A DNA stretch of 64,000 bases from Streptomyces smyrnaeus. GTDB lineage: Bacteria > Actinomycetota > Actinomycetes > Streptomycetales > Streptomycetaceae. Positions 1 through 8,311 of this stretch are shown piece by piece. The notes beneath the pieces are model-generated. The model was not told the DNA's origin, made no database searches, and worked only from the letters and a program-made list of their open reading frames with translations. Each line of letters opens with the position of its first letter. Within the stretch, counting starts at the first letter, position 1. The translations under genes and the position numbers were made by a program. The stretch lies in assembly GCF_017676345.1 (NCBI RefSeq), contig NZ_JAFFZM010000014.1, positions 1 to 64,000 on the forward strand, in the 5' to 3' direction.

Positions 1-689
1 CGTCGGCGGCTGCGGCCTGCGACGCGGTGTGCCGGATCATGGAGGCGGGTCATACGCCGTCGCTGCTGGAGCTGATGGACCGCACGACGCTGCGGGCGGT
101 CAACGAGATGACGAAGATGGGCCTGCCCGAGACCACTGAGGCGCTGCTGCTCGCGGCTTTCGACACTCCCGACCCGGCACCGCAGCTGCGTGCGGTGGGT
201 GAACTGTGCGCGGCGGCGGGTGCGAGCGAGGTGGTGCCCGCCGAGGACGCGGCCGAGTCGGAACTGCTGCTCAACGGCCGACGCGCGGCGCTCACGGCGC
301 TGGAGGCGGTCAAGGGCACCACGATGATCGACGATGTGTGCGTACCGCGCAGCCGGCTTGCGGACATGCTGGAGGGCACGGCCGAGATCGCCGAACGGTA
401 CGGGCTGACGATCGGTGTCTGCGCCCACGCGGGGGACGGCAACACGCACCCGACCGTCTGTTTCGACGCCACCGACGAGGAGGAGTGCCGTCGTGCCCGC
501 CGTTCCTTCGACGAGATCATGGAGCTCGGTCTGAAGCTGGGCGGAACGATCACCGGTGAGCACGGGGTCGGCGTGCTGAAGAAGGACTGGCTCGCCCAGG
601 AGTTGGGCGAGGTCGGTCTCGATCTCCACCGGGCCATCAAGACAGCCTTCGACCCGAACGGCATCCTGAATCCCGGAAAGGTCTTCTGA
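1..689 (+). CDS. FAD-linked oxidase, C-terminal part (partial at left edge)
   Basis: The reading frame is open from the window edge (first full codon at 3) to a TGA at 687-689, so about 228 C-terminal residues of a larger flavoprotein are visible. The segment matches the FAD-linked oxidase C-terminal domain of the GlcD/D-lactate dehydrogenase family. It has the substrate/metal-site motif AHAGDGNTHP and the terminal GEHGVG and NPGKVF motifs usual for these enzymes, which oxidise 2-hydroxyacids such as glycolate or lactate using FAD. The FAD-binding half lies outside the window. A tandem hairpin separates it from the convergent ssgG. The substrate cannot be told from this fragment. Confidence 0.9.
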   Translation, partial: SAAAACDAVCRIMEAGHTPSLLELMDRTTLRAVNEMTKMGLPETTEALLLAAFDTPDPAPQLRAVGELCAAAGASEVVPAEDAAESELLLNGRRAALTALEAVKGTTMIDDVCVPRSRLADMLEGTAEIAERYGLTIGVCAHAGDGNTHPTVCFDATDEEECRRARRSFDEIMELGLKLGGTITGEHGVGVLKKDWLAQELGEVGLDLHRAIKTAFDPNGILNPGKVF

Positions 690-747
690 GGGCCGGGCGG
701 CGGCCCGGCCCTCGAAGCGGGTGAACGGCGGGTGGCCGCCGTTCACC
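690..747. terminator. Tandem bidirectional terminator hairpins
   Basis: Two perfect hairpins stand back to back between convergent genes. The first has a 9-bp stem (690-698 with 703-711, loop GGCG) and starts directly after the oxidase stop codon. The second has a 12-bp stem (720-731 with 736-747, loop GTGG), and its right arm contains the ssgG stop codon. There is no T-run, as is common in Streptomyces. Confidence 0.8.
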
Positions 748-1153
748 GTTCCAGCAGTTCGATCAACTGCTCGTCAAGCCCGAGCGCTTCCGACTCGCTC
801 CCCTGCGGCACCGCGTGCAGCGTCCGCTCCAGCCAGGCCGCCACCACGTCGGACGGAGTCTCCAGCAGCGCGTCGCCGTTCGGCGAACTGAGGGCCAGGC
901 ACAGCATCTTGCGGCCCGCGACGCACGTGGGCCACACCCGTACGTCGCCGTCGCCGGACGGCTGAGTCACCCCCTTCACCAGCAGTTCGCGGGCGAACGT
1001 CCAGTCGACGGGCTTCTCCGAGTAGATGTGGAAGGTCATGTGGACGGCGTACGGATCGTCCGTGCGGTAGCTGAAGCGTGCGGGTACGGCCACGCTGCGT
1101 TCCGGCGAGAGGACGAGCCTCATCTCCACTTCGTGTTCGACCACGGTGTGCAT
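743..1153 (-). CDS. ssgG: SsgA-like sporulation/cell-division protein, probably SsgG
   Basis: This 136-residue protein has the full length and fold signature of the SsgA-like proteins (SALPs). These are found only in morphologically complex actinomycetes and control septum-site selection and peptidoglycan remodelling during sporulation. Visible family landmarks are an N-terminal RLVLSPERSVAVPARFSY stretch, DPYAVHMTFH, WTFARELL, GDVRVWP and LALSSPNGDALLE. The choice of SsgG rather than SsgA-F rests on the neighbouring FAD oxidase and the gene order toward clpS, cysM and nagE, which I recall for ssgG in S. coelicolor. That is synteny from memory, not a computed alignment. The start is the ATG at 1153. 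The 450-bp upstream region carries a long hairpin and phased repeats. Confidence 0.85.
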   Translation of the reverse strand: MHTVVEHEVEMRLVLSPERSVAVPARFSYRTDDPYAVHMTFHIYSEKPVDWTFARELLVKGVTQPSGDGDVRVWPTCVAGRKMLCLALSSPNGDALLETPSDVVAAWLERTLHAVPQGSESEALGLDEQLIELLER

Positions 1154-1604
1154 ACGGTGCGCCCTTTCCTGTGTCCCCTGTTCCCCTGTGCGGGCCGCTG
1201 GGAGGGACCCGCACAGGAAGAGAGGGCGCAGGGCGCGGTTTCTTACACGGGTTCGGGGAAGTTTCTCGCTTCCCGGCCCGGGGATTTGTTCGGTGGGTGC
1301 TGGCAGACCGCGCAGCGAGGGGCACCCGATCGGTGCCGGATCGGTGTGCCCGATCGGTCGGCGGACCGGTGTCCGGGGGCGGTTCGCGCCTGGTCGGGTG
1401 AGGGGCGGCGGGGCCCTTCGGGGTCGCTCGAAGGCGGGCTTACCCGCCGTCTGCTTCCTCCCCGCGCGGTCTTCTTCGTTACTGTCCTCCTTACTGTCCT
1501 TCTCGGACAGGCGGAGGACCCCGCCGCACCACGGGCGGCGGGGCCGCGGGGCCGTGCAGCAGCGGCTTGATCAAGAGCGTCGTGCGTGAGGGGAGTTGGG
1601 GGTT
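1154..1604. promoter_or_regulatory. Divergent intergenic region with hairpin and phased repeats
   Basis: This 451-bp stretch separates the divergent ssgG and RDD genes and holds no convincing gene. It contains a hairpin with perfect 10-bp arms (1185-1194 and 1208-1217), four GATCGGT-like repeats at 1328-1370, and a duplicated TTACTGTCC motif ending in a CTGTCC/GGACAG hairpin near 1494-1510. Promoters for both genes are expected here, but no clear -35/-10 pair could be assigned. Confidence 0.5.
1328..1370. repeat. Four helically phased GATCGGT repeats
   Basis: GATCGGT occurs at 1328-1334, 1339-1345 and 1352-1358, followed by a variant GACCGGT at 1364-1370. Start-to-start distances are 11, 13 and 12 bp, close to one helical turn each. 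This is the layout of a cooperative protein-binding site; the binding protein is unknown. Confidence 0.5.
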
Positions 1605-3392
1605 GTGGGACCCTCCGGTACTCATGGGGAGGCACCCCGTGCCGGGTACTATCCGGATCCGTCCATCCCCGGATACATCCGTTACTGGAACGGTTCTTCG
1701 TGGGTGCCCGGCACCAGTCGCCCGGAGCCACGGGAGGGTGAACCCATGCCGGCGCCGCCGCCGGTGGCGTCCTCACCCGCCACGGCTCCCTCGCCTCCCG
1801 CCACCGCCGACCAGGAGGGCCCGGCGGGGCCGCCGAGCCCTCGGCGCTCGGCCTCGGACGAGACCGGCCCGGTCTTCCTGGACACGGACGGCGACGGCGA
1901 CGAGCGCCCCGCTCCCGGTGTTCAGCCGTCCGTCCCGGGCCCCCAGCCCGCCGCCTCGCCGCGGGGCGGCTTCGGGCCGCCCGCGGCCGATCCGCGCGGC
2001 GACTGGGGCAGCGAGGGCCGCGCGTCCGGCCGGGCGGAGCGCCGGACCGCCGCCGCGAGCGGTGCGAGTGGTCCGGAGCCGGCGCCCGAACTGCCGGGTC
2101 AGGGCGGCCGCGAGAAGACGGTCGGCCTGCGCCGCTCCGAGGTGCTCCGCACCGGTGACCGGCCGCCGCGGACCGGCGTCCCCTCGCAGGCGCAGTCGCC
2201 CGCACCGGACAGCGGCCCCGAGCGGAGTACGCCGGCCGGTTCCGCCGCCCGTCAGGAGCAGGCCCCGGCCTCCGGCGCCGCCGGTGGGGGAGGACAGGGC
2301 GAGCGGCCCGAGCAGGGCCCCGGCAGCACCCAGCAGGCCCGGCCGGTCCCCGAGCAGTCGGCCGGGGGTCCGCGCCCGGACGCGGCGGGCGGCGCCGCGA
2401 CACCGGCCCGGCAGGTGCCGGGCCAAGCGTCCGGCCAGGCGCCCGGCGGGGCGTCGAATCCGTCCGTGGGCGTGGCGCCCGAAGGGCAGGGCGGCCCCTC
2501 CGCGGCTCCGGCTCCCGGGGGCGCGGCGGGCGTCGGGCAGTTGGTGCCCCGCCAGGCATCGCCGGGGCCGGAGGCGGCCCGGCCTGCGCCGGGGCCGGAC
2601 CGACCGGCCCAGGCGGCGATCGACGCGGGACCGGCCGGGCTGCCCGCCCAACAGCTGCCCGCACAGCAGGGGCCGCCTGCCGGGCTCGCTCCGGTGGCCG
2701 GGCCCGTGGCGGGCCCGGCGCCGCAGCAGGGCGGCGGACCGCAGGCCTCGGCCGTACCGTCCTGGTCGCAGCCCGCAGGCCCGGCGGGACTGCCCGCCCA
2801 GCCGCAGACCGGCGGCCCGGACGCCGTCACCCCGTGGCGCCCGCCCGTCGACGACCCGTTCGCGCGGGCCGCGCGCCAGGAGGCGCGGCCGGGGGCGCTG
2901 GGCAAGCGGTTGGGCGCCCGGCTCGTCGACCTCGTCCTCACCCTGGGGGTGGCTGCCGGTGCGGCGTACCCGTTCGTCGGCAGGACGGTCGACCACATCG
3001 ACGCCAAGATCGAGGCGGTCGAGCAGGCGGGCGGGACTCAGCGGGTGTGGCTGATCGACGGCACCACGGGCGGCTATCTGGCCGTGGTCGTGGGCGTGCT
3101 GCTGCTGTTCGGGCTGCTCTACGAGGTGGTGCCGACGGCCCGCTGGGGCCGCACGCTCGGCAAGAAGCTGTTCGGGCTCTCGGTGCTGAACATCGAGGGC
3201 TATCAGAAGCCAACCTTCGGCAGGGCGGTCGCGCGCTGGCTGGTGCACGGGGTGCTGGGGCTGCTGGTGGTCGGGCTGGTCAATGCCGCGTGGTGCTTGT
3301 TCGACCGCCCGTGGCGGCAGTGCTGGCACGACAAGGTGGCCGGTACGTTCGTGGCCAAGGGCAGCGCGGGCGACGGCGAACTCAGGCTGTGA
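1605..3392 (+). CDS. RDD-family membrane protein with DUF2510-like N-terminus and long Pro/Gly/Gln-rich linker
   Basis: The GTG at 1605 is chosen because GAGGGGAG (1588-1595) lies 9 bases upstream; a TTG at 1596 is in frame but overlaps that site. The N-terminus GYYPDPSIPGYIRYWNGSSW is a DUF2510-type tryptophan-rich motif found in actinobacterial surface or envelope proteins. About 380 residues of disordered Pro/Ala/Gly/Gln-rich sequence follow. The last 160 residues form an RDD domain with Arg and Asp in LGKRLGARLVDLVL and three hydrophobic segments, ending in the usual WHDKVAGT motif. RDD proteins are membrane proteins of mostly unknown function; some are ion antiporters. A second RDD gene follows after a hairpin. 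Function is not assigned. Confidence 0.85.
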   Translation: MGPSGTHGEAPRAGYYPDPSIPGYIRYWNGSSWVPGTSRPEPREGEPMPAPPPVASSPATAPSPPATADQEGPAGPPSPRRSASDETGPVFLDTDGDGDERPAPGVQPSVPGPQPAASPRGGFGPPAADPRGDWGSEGRASGRAERRTAAASGASGPEPAPELPGQGGREKTVGLRRSEVLRTGDRPPRTGVPSQAQSPAPDSGPERSTPAGSAARQEQAPASGAAGGGGQGERPEQGPGSTQQARPVPEQSAGGPRPDAAGGAATPARQVPGQASGQAPGGASNPSVGVAPEGQGGPSAAPAPGGAAGVGQLVPRQASPGPEAARPAPGPDRPAQAAIDAGPAGLPAQQLPAQQGPPAGLAPVAGPVAGPAPQQGGGPQASAVPSWSQPAGPAGLPAQPQTGGPDAVTPWRPPVDDPFARAARQEARPGALGKRLGARLVDLVLTLGVAAGAAYPFVGRTVDHIDAKIEAVEQAGGTQRVWLIDGTTGGYLAVVVGVLLLFGLLYEVVPTARWGRTLGKKLFGLSVLNIEGYQKPTFGRAVARWLVHGVLGLLVVGLVNAAWCLFDRPWRQCWHDKVAGTFVAKGSAGDGELRL

Positions 3393-3424
3393 CGCTCGGG
3401 GCGTGACAGCCGAAGGAGCCTGAG

Positions 3425-3449
3425 GCCGGGCGCGCCCCGGCGCGCCGGC
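3425..3449. terminator. Strong GC hairpin between the two RDD genes
   Basis: Two copies of the self-complementary octamer GGCGCGCC (3429-3436 and 3439-3446) are separated by two C residues, giving a very stable hairpin 32 bases after the first RDD stop codon. It probably terminates that transcript, at least in part, before the second RDD gene. Confidence 0.5.
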
Positions 3450-3555
3450 GGGAGCCGACGGCCCCGAATCAGCGGGCGCGGCCCGCGTCGGCGCTCCGTC
3501 GCCCGAACAGCCCGCCCCGGATGCGGTGCGGCTGCGGGGGCTGTGCACTCGGGCC

Positions 3556-4311
3556 ATGAGCACGGAGCAGCCGGAGAACGATCCGTTCCGCAAGCGGCAG
3601 GACCCGCAGGAGCCGCAGGAGTCCGAGCAGCCGCGGTCTCCGGGTCCGGGGCAGGGACCACAGCGCCCCGGGGCGGGCGGGCAGGCGCCCGGTCAGGAGC
3701 CGCCTGGCGGAGGGTCTCCGCCACCGGGCGGCCCGGGGATGCCGTATGGGGATCCGCCGCCGCCTCCCACGGGCGGCGGTCCTGCGGGCGGCCCGGGCGG
3801 TGGATACGGCGGCGGCTACGGAAGTCCGTACGACAACCCCTACGGCGGTCCTGCGGGCGCCGCGGACCCCCTCGCGGGCATGGCGCCGTTGGCGTCCCGT
3901 GGCAAGCGTCTGCTGGCGCGCATCATCGACGCGCTGCTGATCGCCATTCCGATCGGCATCATCGCCGGGGTGGTCGAGGGGGGCTATTCGACCGATACCG
4001 GTATCAGCTACTGGCCGCAGCTCAGCTACACCCTGGTCTACTTCCTCTACGAGGGGCTGATGCTGACGAACTCGGGTCAGACGGTGGGCAAGAAGCTGAT
4101 GCGCATCCGGGTGGCCATGTTGCAGAACGGTGCCGTACCGGCGGGTCCGCCGGGCTGGCTGCGGGCGGCCGTCTACCAGATCCCCCCGCTGGTGCCGTGC
4201 GTGGGCTCGCTGTTCTGGCTGGTGAACGTGCTCTTCTGCACCTGGGACAAGCCGTATCAGCAGTGCCTGCACGACAAGGCGGCCCGCACGGTGGTGGTCG
4301 CGGCGGACTGA
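3556..4311 (+). CDS. RDD-family membrane protein, Gly/Pro-rich N-terminus
   Basis: Translation from ATG 3556 gives 251 residues (MSTEQPENDPFRKR...); no strong Shine-Dalgarno site is visible. The first 115 residues are hydrophilic and rich in Pro, Gly and Gln, with a glycine-tyrosine run (GGGYGGGYGSPYDNPYGG). Then comes an RDD domain: ASRGKRLLARIIDALLIAIPIGII, a second hydrophobic segment near LSYTLVYFLYEGLML, the TVGKKLMRIRV motif and a third segment ending in CLHDKAARTVVV. It is a paralogue of the preceding gene with a shorter linker and no DUF2510 motif. The pairing suggests a joint envelope role, but nothing here shows the substrate. Confidence 0.85.
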   Translation: MSTEQPENDPFRKRQDPQEPQESEQPRSPGPGQGPQRPGAGGQAPGQEPPGGGSPPPGGPGMPYGDPPPPPTGGGPAGGPGGGYGGGYGSPYDNPYGGPAGAADPLAGMAPLASRGKRLLARIIDALLIAIPIGIIAGVVEGGYSTDTGISYWPQLSYTLVYFLYEGLMLTNSGQTVGKKLMRIRVAMLQNGAVPAGPPGWLRAAVYQIPPLVPCVGSLFWLVNVLFCTWDKPYQQCLHDKAARTVVVAAD

Positions 4312-4432
4312 TGGCCTGCCCCGGCGGCGCGTGTGGGTCCGCGCGCCGGCAGCGGGCACGGCGGAGCCAACTCGTGGCGCGGCGGCCGGTGGAGGGCCGG
4401 CATCGTGGGCCCGGGCGGGCGCGTCTCTCGCG

Positions 4433-4747
4433 TCAGTGGCGGGCTCCCAGGCCCGCCGTCGCTGCGGGCGCCGAGGCCGCGTGCTGGGCGGGTACGGGGG
4501 CCGGCTGCGCTTCGGGGCGGGGGCTGCCGGCGGCGGCGATCACGCTGCCGACGGCCCGGCGTCCTGCGCGCGTTGAGCGGGCGGAGGGAACGGTCAGTGC
4601 CACCAGCAGGCCAAGTACGAGGGCTGCGAATGCGATCAGGGCGATCCAGGGTCCTGAGCGGGCCCCGGAGATCAGCAGCATGGCGAGCGTGGAACACATG
4701 ACGGTGGCCGAGCCGTAGACGAGTTGGGCGGGGTTCGGACGCGGCAT
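4433..4747 (-). CDS. Small membrane protein of unknown function
   Basis: Starting at ATG 4747 (MPRPNPAQLVYG...), with a GAGGA ribosome site about 10 bases upstream, the product has 104 residues. Longer in-frame extensions to 4900 lack a ribosome site and look non-coding. Two hydrophobic segments are visible (about residues 11-28 and 32-51), followed by an Ala/Pro-rich hydrophilic tail. I do not recognise a family. It is convergent with the second RDD gene and divergent from the gene at 5455 across a 700-bp gap. Confidence 0.6.
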   Translation of the reverse strand: MPRPNPAQLVYGSATVMCSTLAMLLISGARSGPWIALIAFAALVLGLLVALTVPSARSTRAGRRAVGSVIAAAGSPRPEAQPAPVPAQHAASAPAATAGLGARH

Positions 4748-5454
4748 GGCGGATCCGTCCTCGGGGGTGTGGGCACGGTCTGAACGTGTGAACAGGTCGT
4801 TGTGCGCTACGCGTTGCCTCGCTACAAACGGGGCGCCATCGAACGACTCTACGGTCCGGCATGCCCTGGCGGAAAGCACGGCAAGCGTGAGGTGACCCAC
4901 GCCTTAGTTGCACGGGGGGCGCACTGGCGCACAGGGCCTCGGCCGTCCCAACTGCCGGACAGAGGTGGGGCCTTGTACGAGTCGTGTGCCGGCCGTGTCC
5001 GACGCCCGGCGCAGGGGCGGCTCGTGCGCGGCGGCCAATGCCCCGTACCGATGTTCGCACCCGCTATCTGATGGGGAGTTGAGGATTCCGCTTCCCGAGC
5101 CGGCGGTGGTGACTCCCGCTGTTGCCAGCGGTCGGCCCAATGGCGGCACCGAAAGTAGTAGCCGCTTCAACCACCCGGGGTATTCCACGTAAAACCCCCT
5201 AAAACGGCCCACAGAATGCCACAACTACGGACAGTGAAGGCGACGTGAAGATCCACAAGCGGGTTGCCGCGTACAGGTGATCGATGACTGTGCAACCTGG
5301 GTATGAATTTGTTTGCATCGTTGCAGGTCAAAACATGATCATCCGTTACCCCCTGGCGGTCGGCGCTCGATCGCGTTTAGATGCACGGTGGGGCCACCTC
5401 CTGGAGGCCCCGTATCGACCGACCCGAACGAGTCTCACGGGGGAGATGGTGATC
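4748..5454. promoter_or_regulatory. Long gene-free region with AT-richer patches
   Basis: No convincing gene lies in these 707 bases. The region from about 5180 to 5350 is markedly less GC-rich than its surroundings, for example AAAACCCCCTAAAACGG near 5191 and TTTGTTTGCATCG near 5309, as is typical of Streptomyces regulatory DNA. A GGGGCC/GGCCCC hairpin (5390-5395 with 5406-5411) lies 44 bases before the next start codon. The arrangement suggests a heavily regulated promoter or a long leader for the downstream gene. Confidence 0.4.
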
Positions 5455-5958
5455 ATGTCAGGAGGCGGATTCGTCAGGCTTCCGGACGGCAGCGTGATCG
5501 TCGCGCTGACGCTTCCGGTGCCACGCGAGCCGCACGGTGCCGCAGCCGGCGCCGCCGACGCCGCTGCCCCGGGCACGCGGAGCAGGAGCGGCGCCGGAAC
5601 GCGTCGCTCCGCCGCGACCGCGTCCGGCGGCCGCGGCGGGCTGCTGCCGGCGTCGCGGCGCTGGTCGGCGTTTGCGGACGAACCGCACACGGTGCGTGAG
5701 GCGACGGCGCGCAGACCCGGCGAGGAGCAACGCGTCCGGGTGCTGGTGCACTCCCGCAACCGGGCCCGCGCCCTGACCAGGCTGCGGAACCTCGGGCTGC
5801 GTGCGATCTATTTGCGCGGCAACGCCGAGCCGCCCACGGCCGACGAGGTCACGGCGGTCCTGCACCACCCGGAGGGCCTGGTGTGGCGCGCCGTGCCCGA
5901 CGACGACCGCAACTCCTGGCGCCCCATCGCCGCCCTGCTGCGCGTCACCCCGGCCTGA
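5455..5958 (+). CDS. Conserved hypothetical protein (MSGGGFVRLPDGS type)
   Basis: ATG 5455 is chosen because GGGGGAG (5439-5445) is 9 bases upstream; an ATG at 5446 abuts that site and the longer in-frame extension looks like leader. The 167-residue product starts with a compact strand-rich module (FVRLPDGSVIVALTLPVP), has an Ala/Arg-rich middle, and ends with a conserved-looking domain (RVLVHSRNRARALTRLRNLGL... EVTAVLHHPEGLVWR). It has no signal peptide or membrane segment. I cannot assign it to a named family or function. It is notable for the 700-bp regulatory region in front of it. Confidence 0.6.
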   Translation: MSGGGFVRLPDGSVIVALTLPVPREPHGAAAGAADAAAPGTRSRSGAGTRRSAATASGGRGGLLPASRRWSAFADEPHTVREATARRPGEEQRVRVLVHSRNRARALTRLRNLGLRAIYLRGNAEPPTADEVTAVLHHPEGLVWRAVPDDDRNSWRPIAALLRVTPA

Positions 5959-5963
5959 ACCCG

Positions 5964-5987
5964 CCCCGCGCCCGAAGAGGCGCGGGG
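5964..5987. terminator. Hairpin between convergent genes, repeat-family member
   Basis: A perfect 9-bp stem (CCCCGCGCC, 5964-5972, with GGCGCGGGG, 5979-5987, loop CGAAGA) lies between the hypothetical gene and pncA. Its GGCGCGGGGAAC tail relates it to the dispersed repeat seen at 11153, 13366, 18082 and 38395. Confidence 0.7.
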
Positions 5988-6022
5988 AACCACGCGCCGC
6001 CCGGCGGGGCGCGGAAGGGGCG

Positions 6023-6616
6023 CTAGGAGGAAGCGACCACCGGCTTGCCGGTCAGCTCCACTCCGGCCTCCCGCAGAGCGTCCAGTGCCTGCTGGACGCT
6101 CTCATCGGCGACACCCGCGGTCAGATCCAGCAGCACCTGGGTGCGGAAGCCCTCCCGGGCGGCGTCCAGCGCCGTCTCGCGTACGCAGTGGTCCGTGGCG
6201 ATACCGACGACGTCCACCTCGGTGACGTCCCGCTCGCGCAGCCAGTCGGCCAGCGCGACCCCGTTCTCGTCGGCGCCCTCGAAGCCGCTGTAGGCGGCGG
6301 TGTGGGCGCCCTTGTCGAAGACCGCCTCGATCGAGCCCGAGGCGACGGCGGGGGCGAAGTTGGGGTGGAAGCCGACGCCCTCGGTGCCGGCCACGCAGTG
6401 CGGGGGCCAGGAGTGCCGGAAGTCGGGGTCGGCGGAGAAGTGGTCGCCGGGATCGATGTGCGTGTCCCGGGTCGCGACGACATGGCGGTATCCGGCGGAG
6501 GCGTCCCCGACCAGGTCGGTGATGGCGGCGGCGACGTCGGCACCGCCCGCGACGGCGAGGCTGCCGCCTTCGCAGAAGTCGTTCTGCACGTCCACGACGA
6601 TCAGTGCCCGGTGCAT
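6023..6616 (-). CDS. pncA: Nicotinamidase
   Basis: This isochorismatase-fold hydrolase converts nicotinamide to nicotinate in the NAD salvage pathway. From ATG 6616 (MHRALIVVDVQND) the 197-residue product has the catalytic triad Asp9 (VVDVQNDF), Lys102 (FDKGAHTAAYSGFEG) and Cys144 (ATDHCVRETA), and the metal ligands Asp51, His53, His59 and His73 (DTHID, GDHF, WPPHC). All match PncA. It lies downstream of pncB on the same strand, which makes the next enzyme of the pathway, so the two probably act together; the 195-bp gap leaves room for a separate promoter. Confidence 0.96.
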   Translation of the reverse strand: MHRALIVVDVQNDFCEGGSLAVAGGADVAAAITDLVGDASAGYRHVVATRDTHIDPGDHFSADPDFRHSWPPHCVAGTEGVGFHPNFAPAVASGSIEAVFDKGAHTAAYSGFEGADENGVALADWLRERDVTEVDVVGIATDHCVRETALDAAREGFRTQVLLDLTAGVADESVQQALDALREAGVELTGKPVVASS

Positions 6617-6811
6617 GGTGCACACCTTTCGGCTGGTGGGTCGACTGGGTGGGACGGACCGTGGCCGGCGACCGCCGGAGTCCTCGGTGGGGCCTGGGAA
6701 GTCTTCGGTGTGGCGTCAGGGACCGCCGCCCGTCACCTCCGAGCCTAGACACTCGAGGGGCCCCGCGGCAGTGGGTGGGCGCCGGTATGCGGCCCCCACC
6801 CGTACCGGGGG

Positions 6812-8191
6812 TTACACGTGCTCGACCGGCAGCACCGGCTCGCCGCGGGAGAGCTGGGTCGCCGACAGCGGGAGCCGGGCGCGGGCCGCGCGGTGGCGTT
6901 CGCGGGCGGCGTCCAGGGGCTCGCGGCCGACGACGGTGCCCTTGTCGACCAGCTTCACCTGAAGGAGATGGTCGGCCAGCTCGGGCGGTACCTCGCCGGT
7001 GCCCACGATCTCCGCCTCGGCCACCCCGTCCGCGTCCAGCGGCCGGGCCGCCCACTTGGCACCGCCGATGGAGGTCTTGCCGCCGGTCGAGCGCTTGGCG
7101 ACCGGGCTCAGCGCGGCGCCCGGCTCGGTGGAGTCGGCGCGGGCGACCAGCTTGTAGACCATCGAGCAGGTCGGATGGCCGCTGCCGGTGACCAGCTGGG
7201 TGCCGACGCCGTACGCGTCCACGGGCGCCGCGGCCAGCGAGGCGATGGCGTACTCGTCCAGGTCGCTGGTGACCACGATCCGGGTGCGGTCCGCACCCAG
7301 CTCGTCGAGCTGCTGGCGCACCCGGTGGGCCACCAGCAGCAGGTCCCCGGAGTCGATCCGGACGGCGCCGAGACCGGGGCCGGCGACCTCCACGGCCGTA
7401 CGGACGGCCTCGGCCACGTCGTAGGTGTCCACCAGCAGCGTCGTACCGCTGCCCAGCGACTCGACCTGCGCGGTGAAAGCGTCCCGTTCGGTGTCGTGCA
7501 GCAGAGTGAAGGCGTGGGCGCTGGTGCCGACGGTGGGGATGCCGTAGCGGAAGCCGGCGGCCAGGTCGGAGGTGGTGTCGAAGCCGCCCACATAGGCGGC
7601 GCGGGCGGCGGCGACGGCGCCGAGCTCATGGGTGCGGCGGGCGCCCATCTCGATCAGCGGCCGGTCGGCGGCGGCGACGGCCATCCGGGAGGCGGCGGCC
7701 GCCACGGCGGAGTCGTGGTTGAGGATGGAGAGGATCACCGTCTCCAGCAGCACGCACTCGGCGAAGGTGCCCTCCACCCGCAGGATGGGCGAGCCGGGGA
7801 AGTACACCTCGCCCTCCGGATAGCCGACGATGTCGCCCGTGAAGCGGTAGTCGGCCAGCCAACGGAGGGTCGGCTCGTCGACCACCCCGGTCTCCCGCAG
7901 GAAGTCGAGCAGCTGGTCGTCGAAGCGGAAGTTCTCCACCGCGTCCAGCACCCGCCCGGTGCCCGCCACGACGCCGTAGCGGCGGCCCTCGGGGAGCCGG
8001 CGGGTGAAGACCTCGAAGACGGAGCGGCGCTCGGCGGTCCCGGCCCGCAGCGCGGCCTGGAGCATGGTCAGCTCGTACTGGTCGGTGAAGAGCGCCGTGG
8101 AGGGTACGGCCACCGGCAGTCCCGTCTCCATCCGCCGGGCGTGTTCCTGCCGGGAGTCTTTCGGGGGCTGCCCCCCTGGGGAATCCAGCAC
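6812..8191 (-). CDS. pncB: Nicotinate phosphoribosyltransferase
   Basis: The enzyme joins nicotinate to PRPP to give nicotinate mononucleotide, the step after PncA. Family hallmarks are STALFTDQYELTML near the N-terminus, YGVVAGTGR, EMGARRTHELGAV (the phosphate/ribose-binding region), VDTYDV, RIDSGDL and GGAKWAARP. The GTG at 8191 is chosen because GAGGTGA, a near-perfect ribosome site, ends 7 bases before it; an ATG at 8131 starts closer to the conserved region but lacks such a site. The longer open frame upstream is antisense to clpS and is not used. The gene diverges from clpS. Confidence 0.95.
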   Translation of the reverse strand: MLDSPGGQPPKDSRQEHARRMETGLPVAVPSTALFTDQYELTMLQAALRAGTAERRSVFEVFTRRLPEGRRYGVVAGTGRVLDAVENFRFDDQLLDFLRETGVVDEPTLRWLADYRFTGDIVGYPEGEVYFPGSPILRVEGTFAECVLLETVILSILNHDSAVAAAASRMAVAAADRPLIEMGARRTHELGAVAAARAAYVGGFDTTSDLAAGFRYGIPTVGTSAHAFTLLHDTERDAFTAQVESLGSGTTLLVDTYDVAEAVRTAVEVAGPGLGAVRIDSGDLLLVAHRVRQQLDELGADRTRIVVTSDLDEYAIASLAAAPVDAYGVGTQLVTGSGHPTCSMVYKLVARADSTEPGAALSPVAKRSTGGKTSIGGAKWAARPLDADGVAEAEIVGTGEVPPELADHLLQVKLVDKGTVVGREPLDAARERHRAARARLPLSATQLSRGEPVLPVEHV

Positions 8192-8311
8192 TGCTGCCTC
8201 ACCTCGTGTGTTCGGGTCGGTCGTTTTCGAGCCTACCCCGGATCTCGTCAGCTTGACGATATACGGTGAAGGGAGGTGCTGTTTGGGCGGGCCGGGGTGC
8301 CGGGTGGCAGC

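Noticed and set aside
8253..8265. TTGACGATATACG as a clpS or pncB promoter
   Set aside because: TTGACG has no matching -10 at 17 bases, and TATACG has no matching -35, so a promoter call could not be supported.
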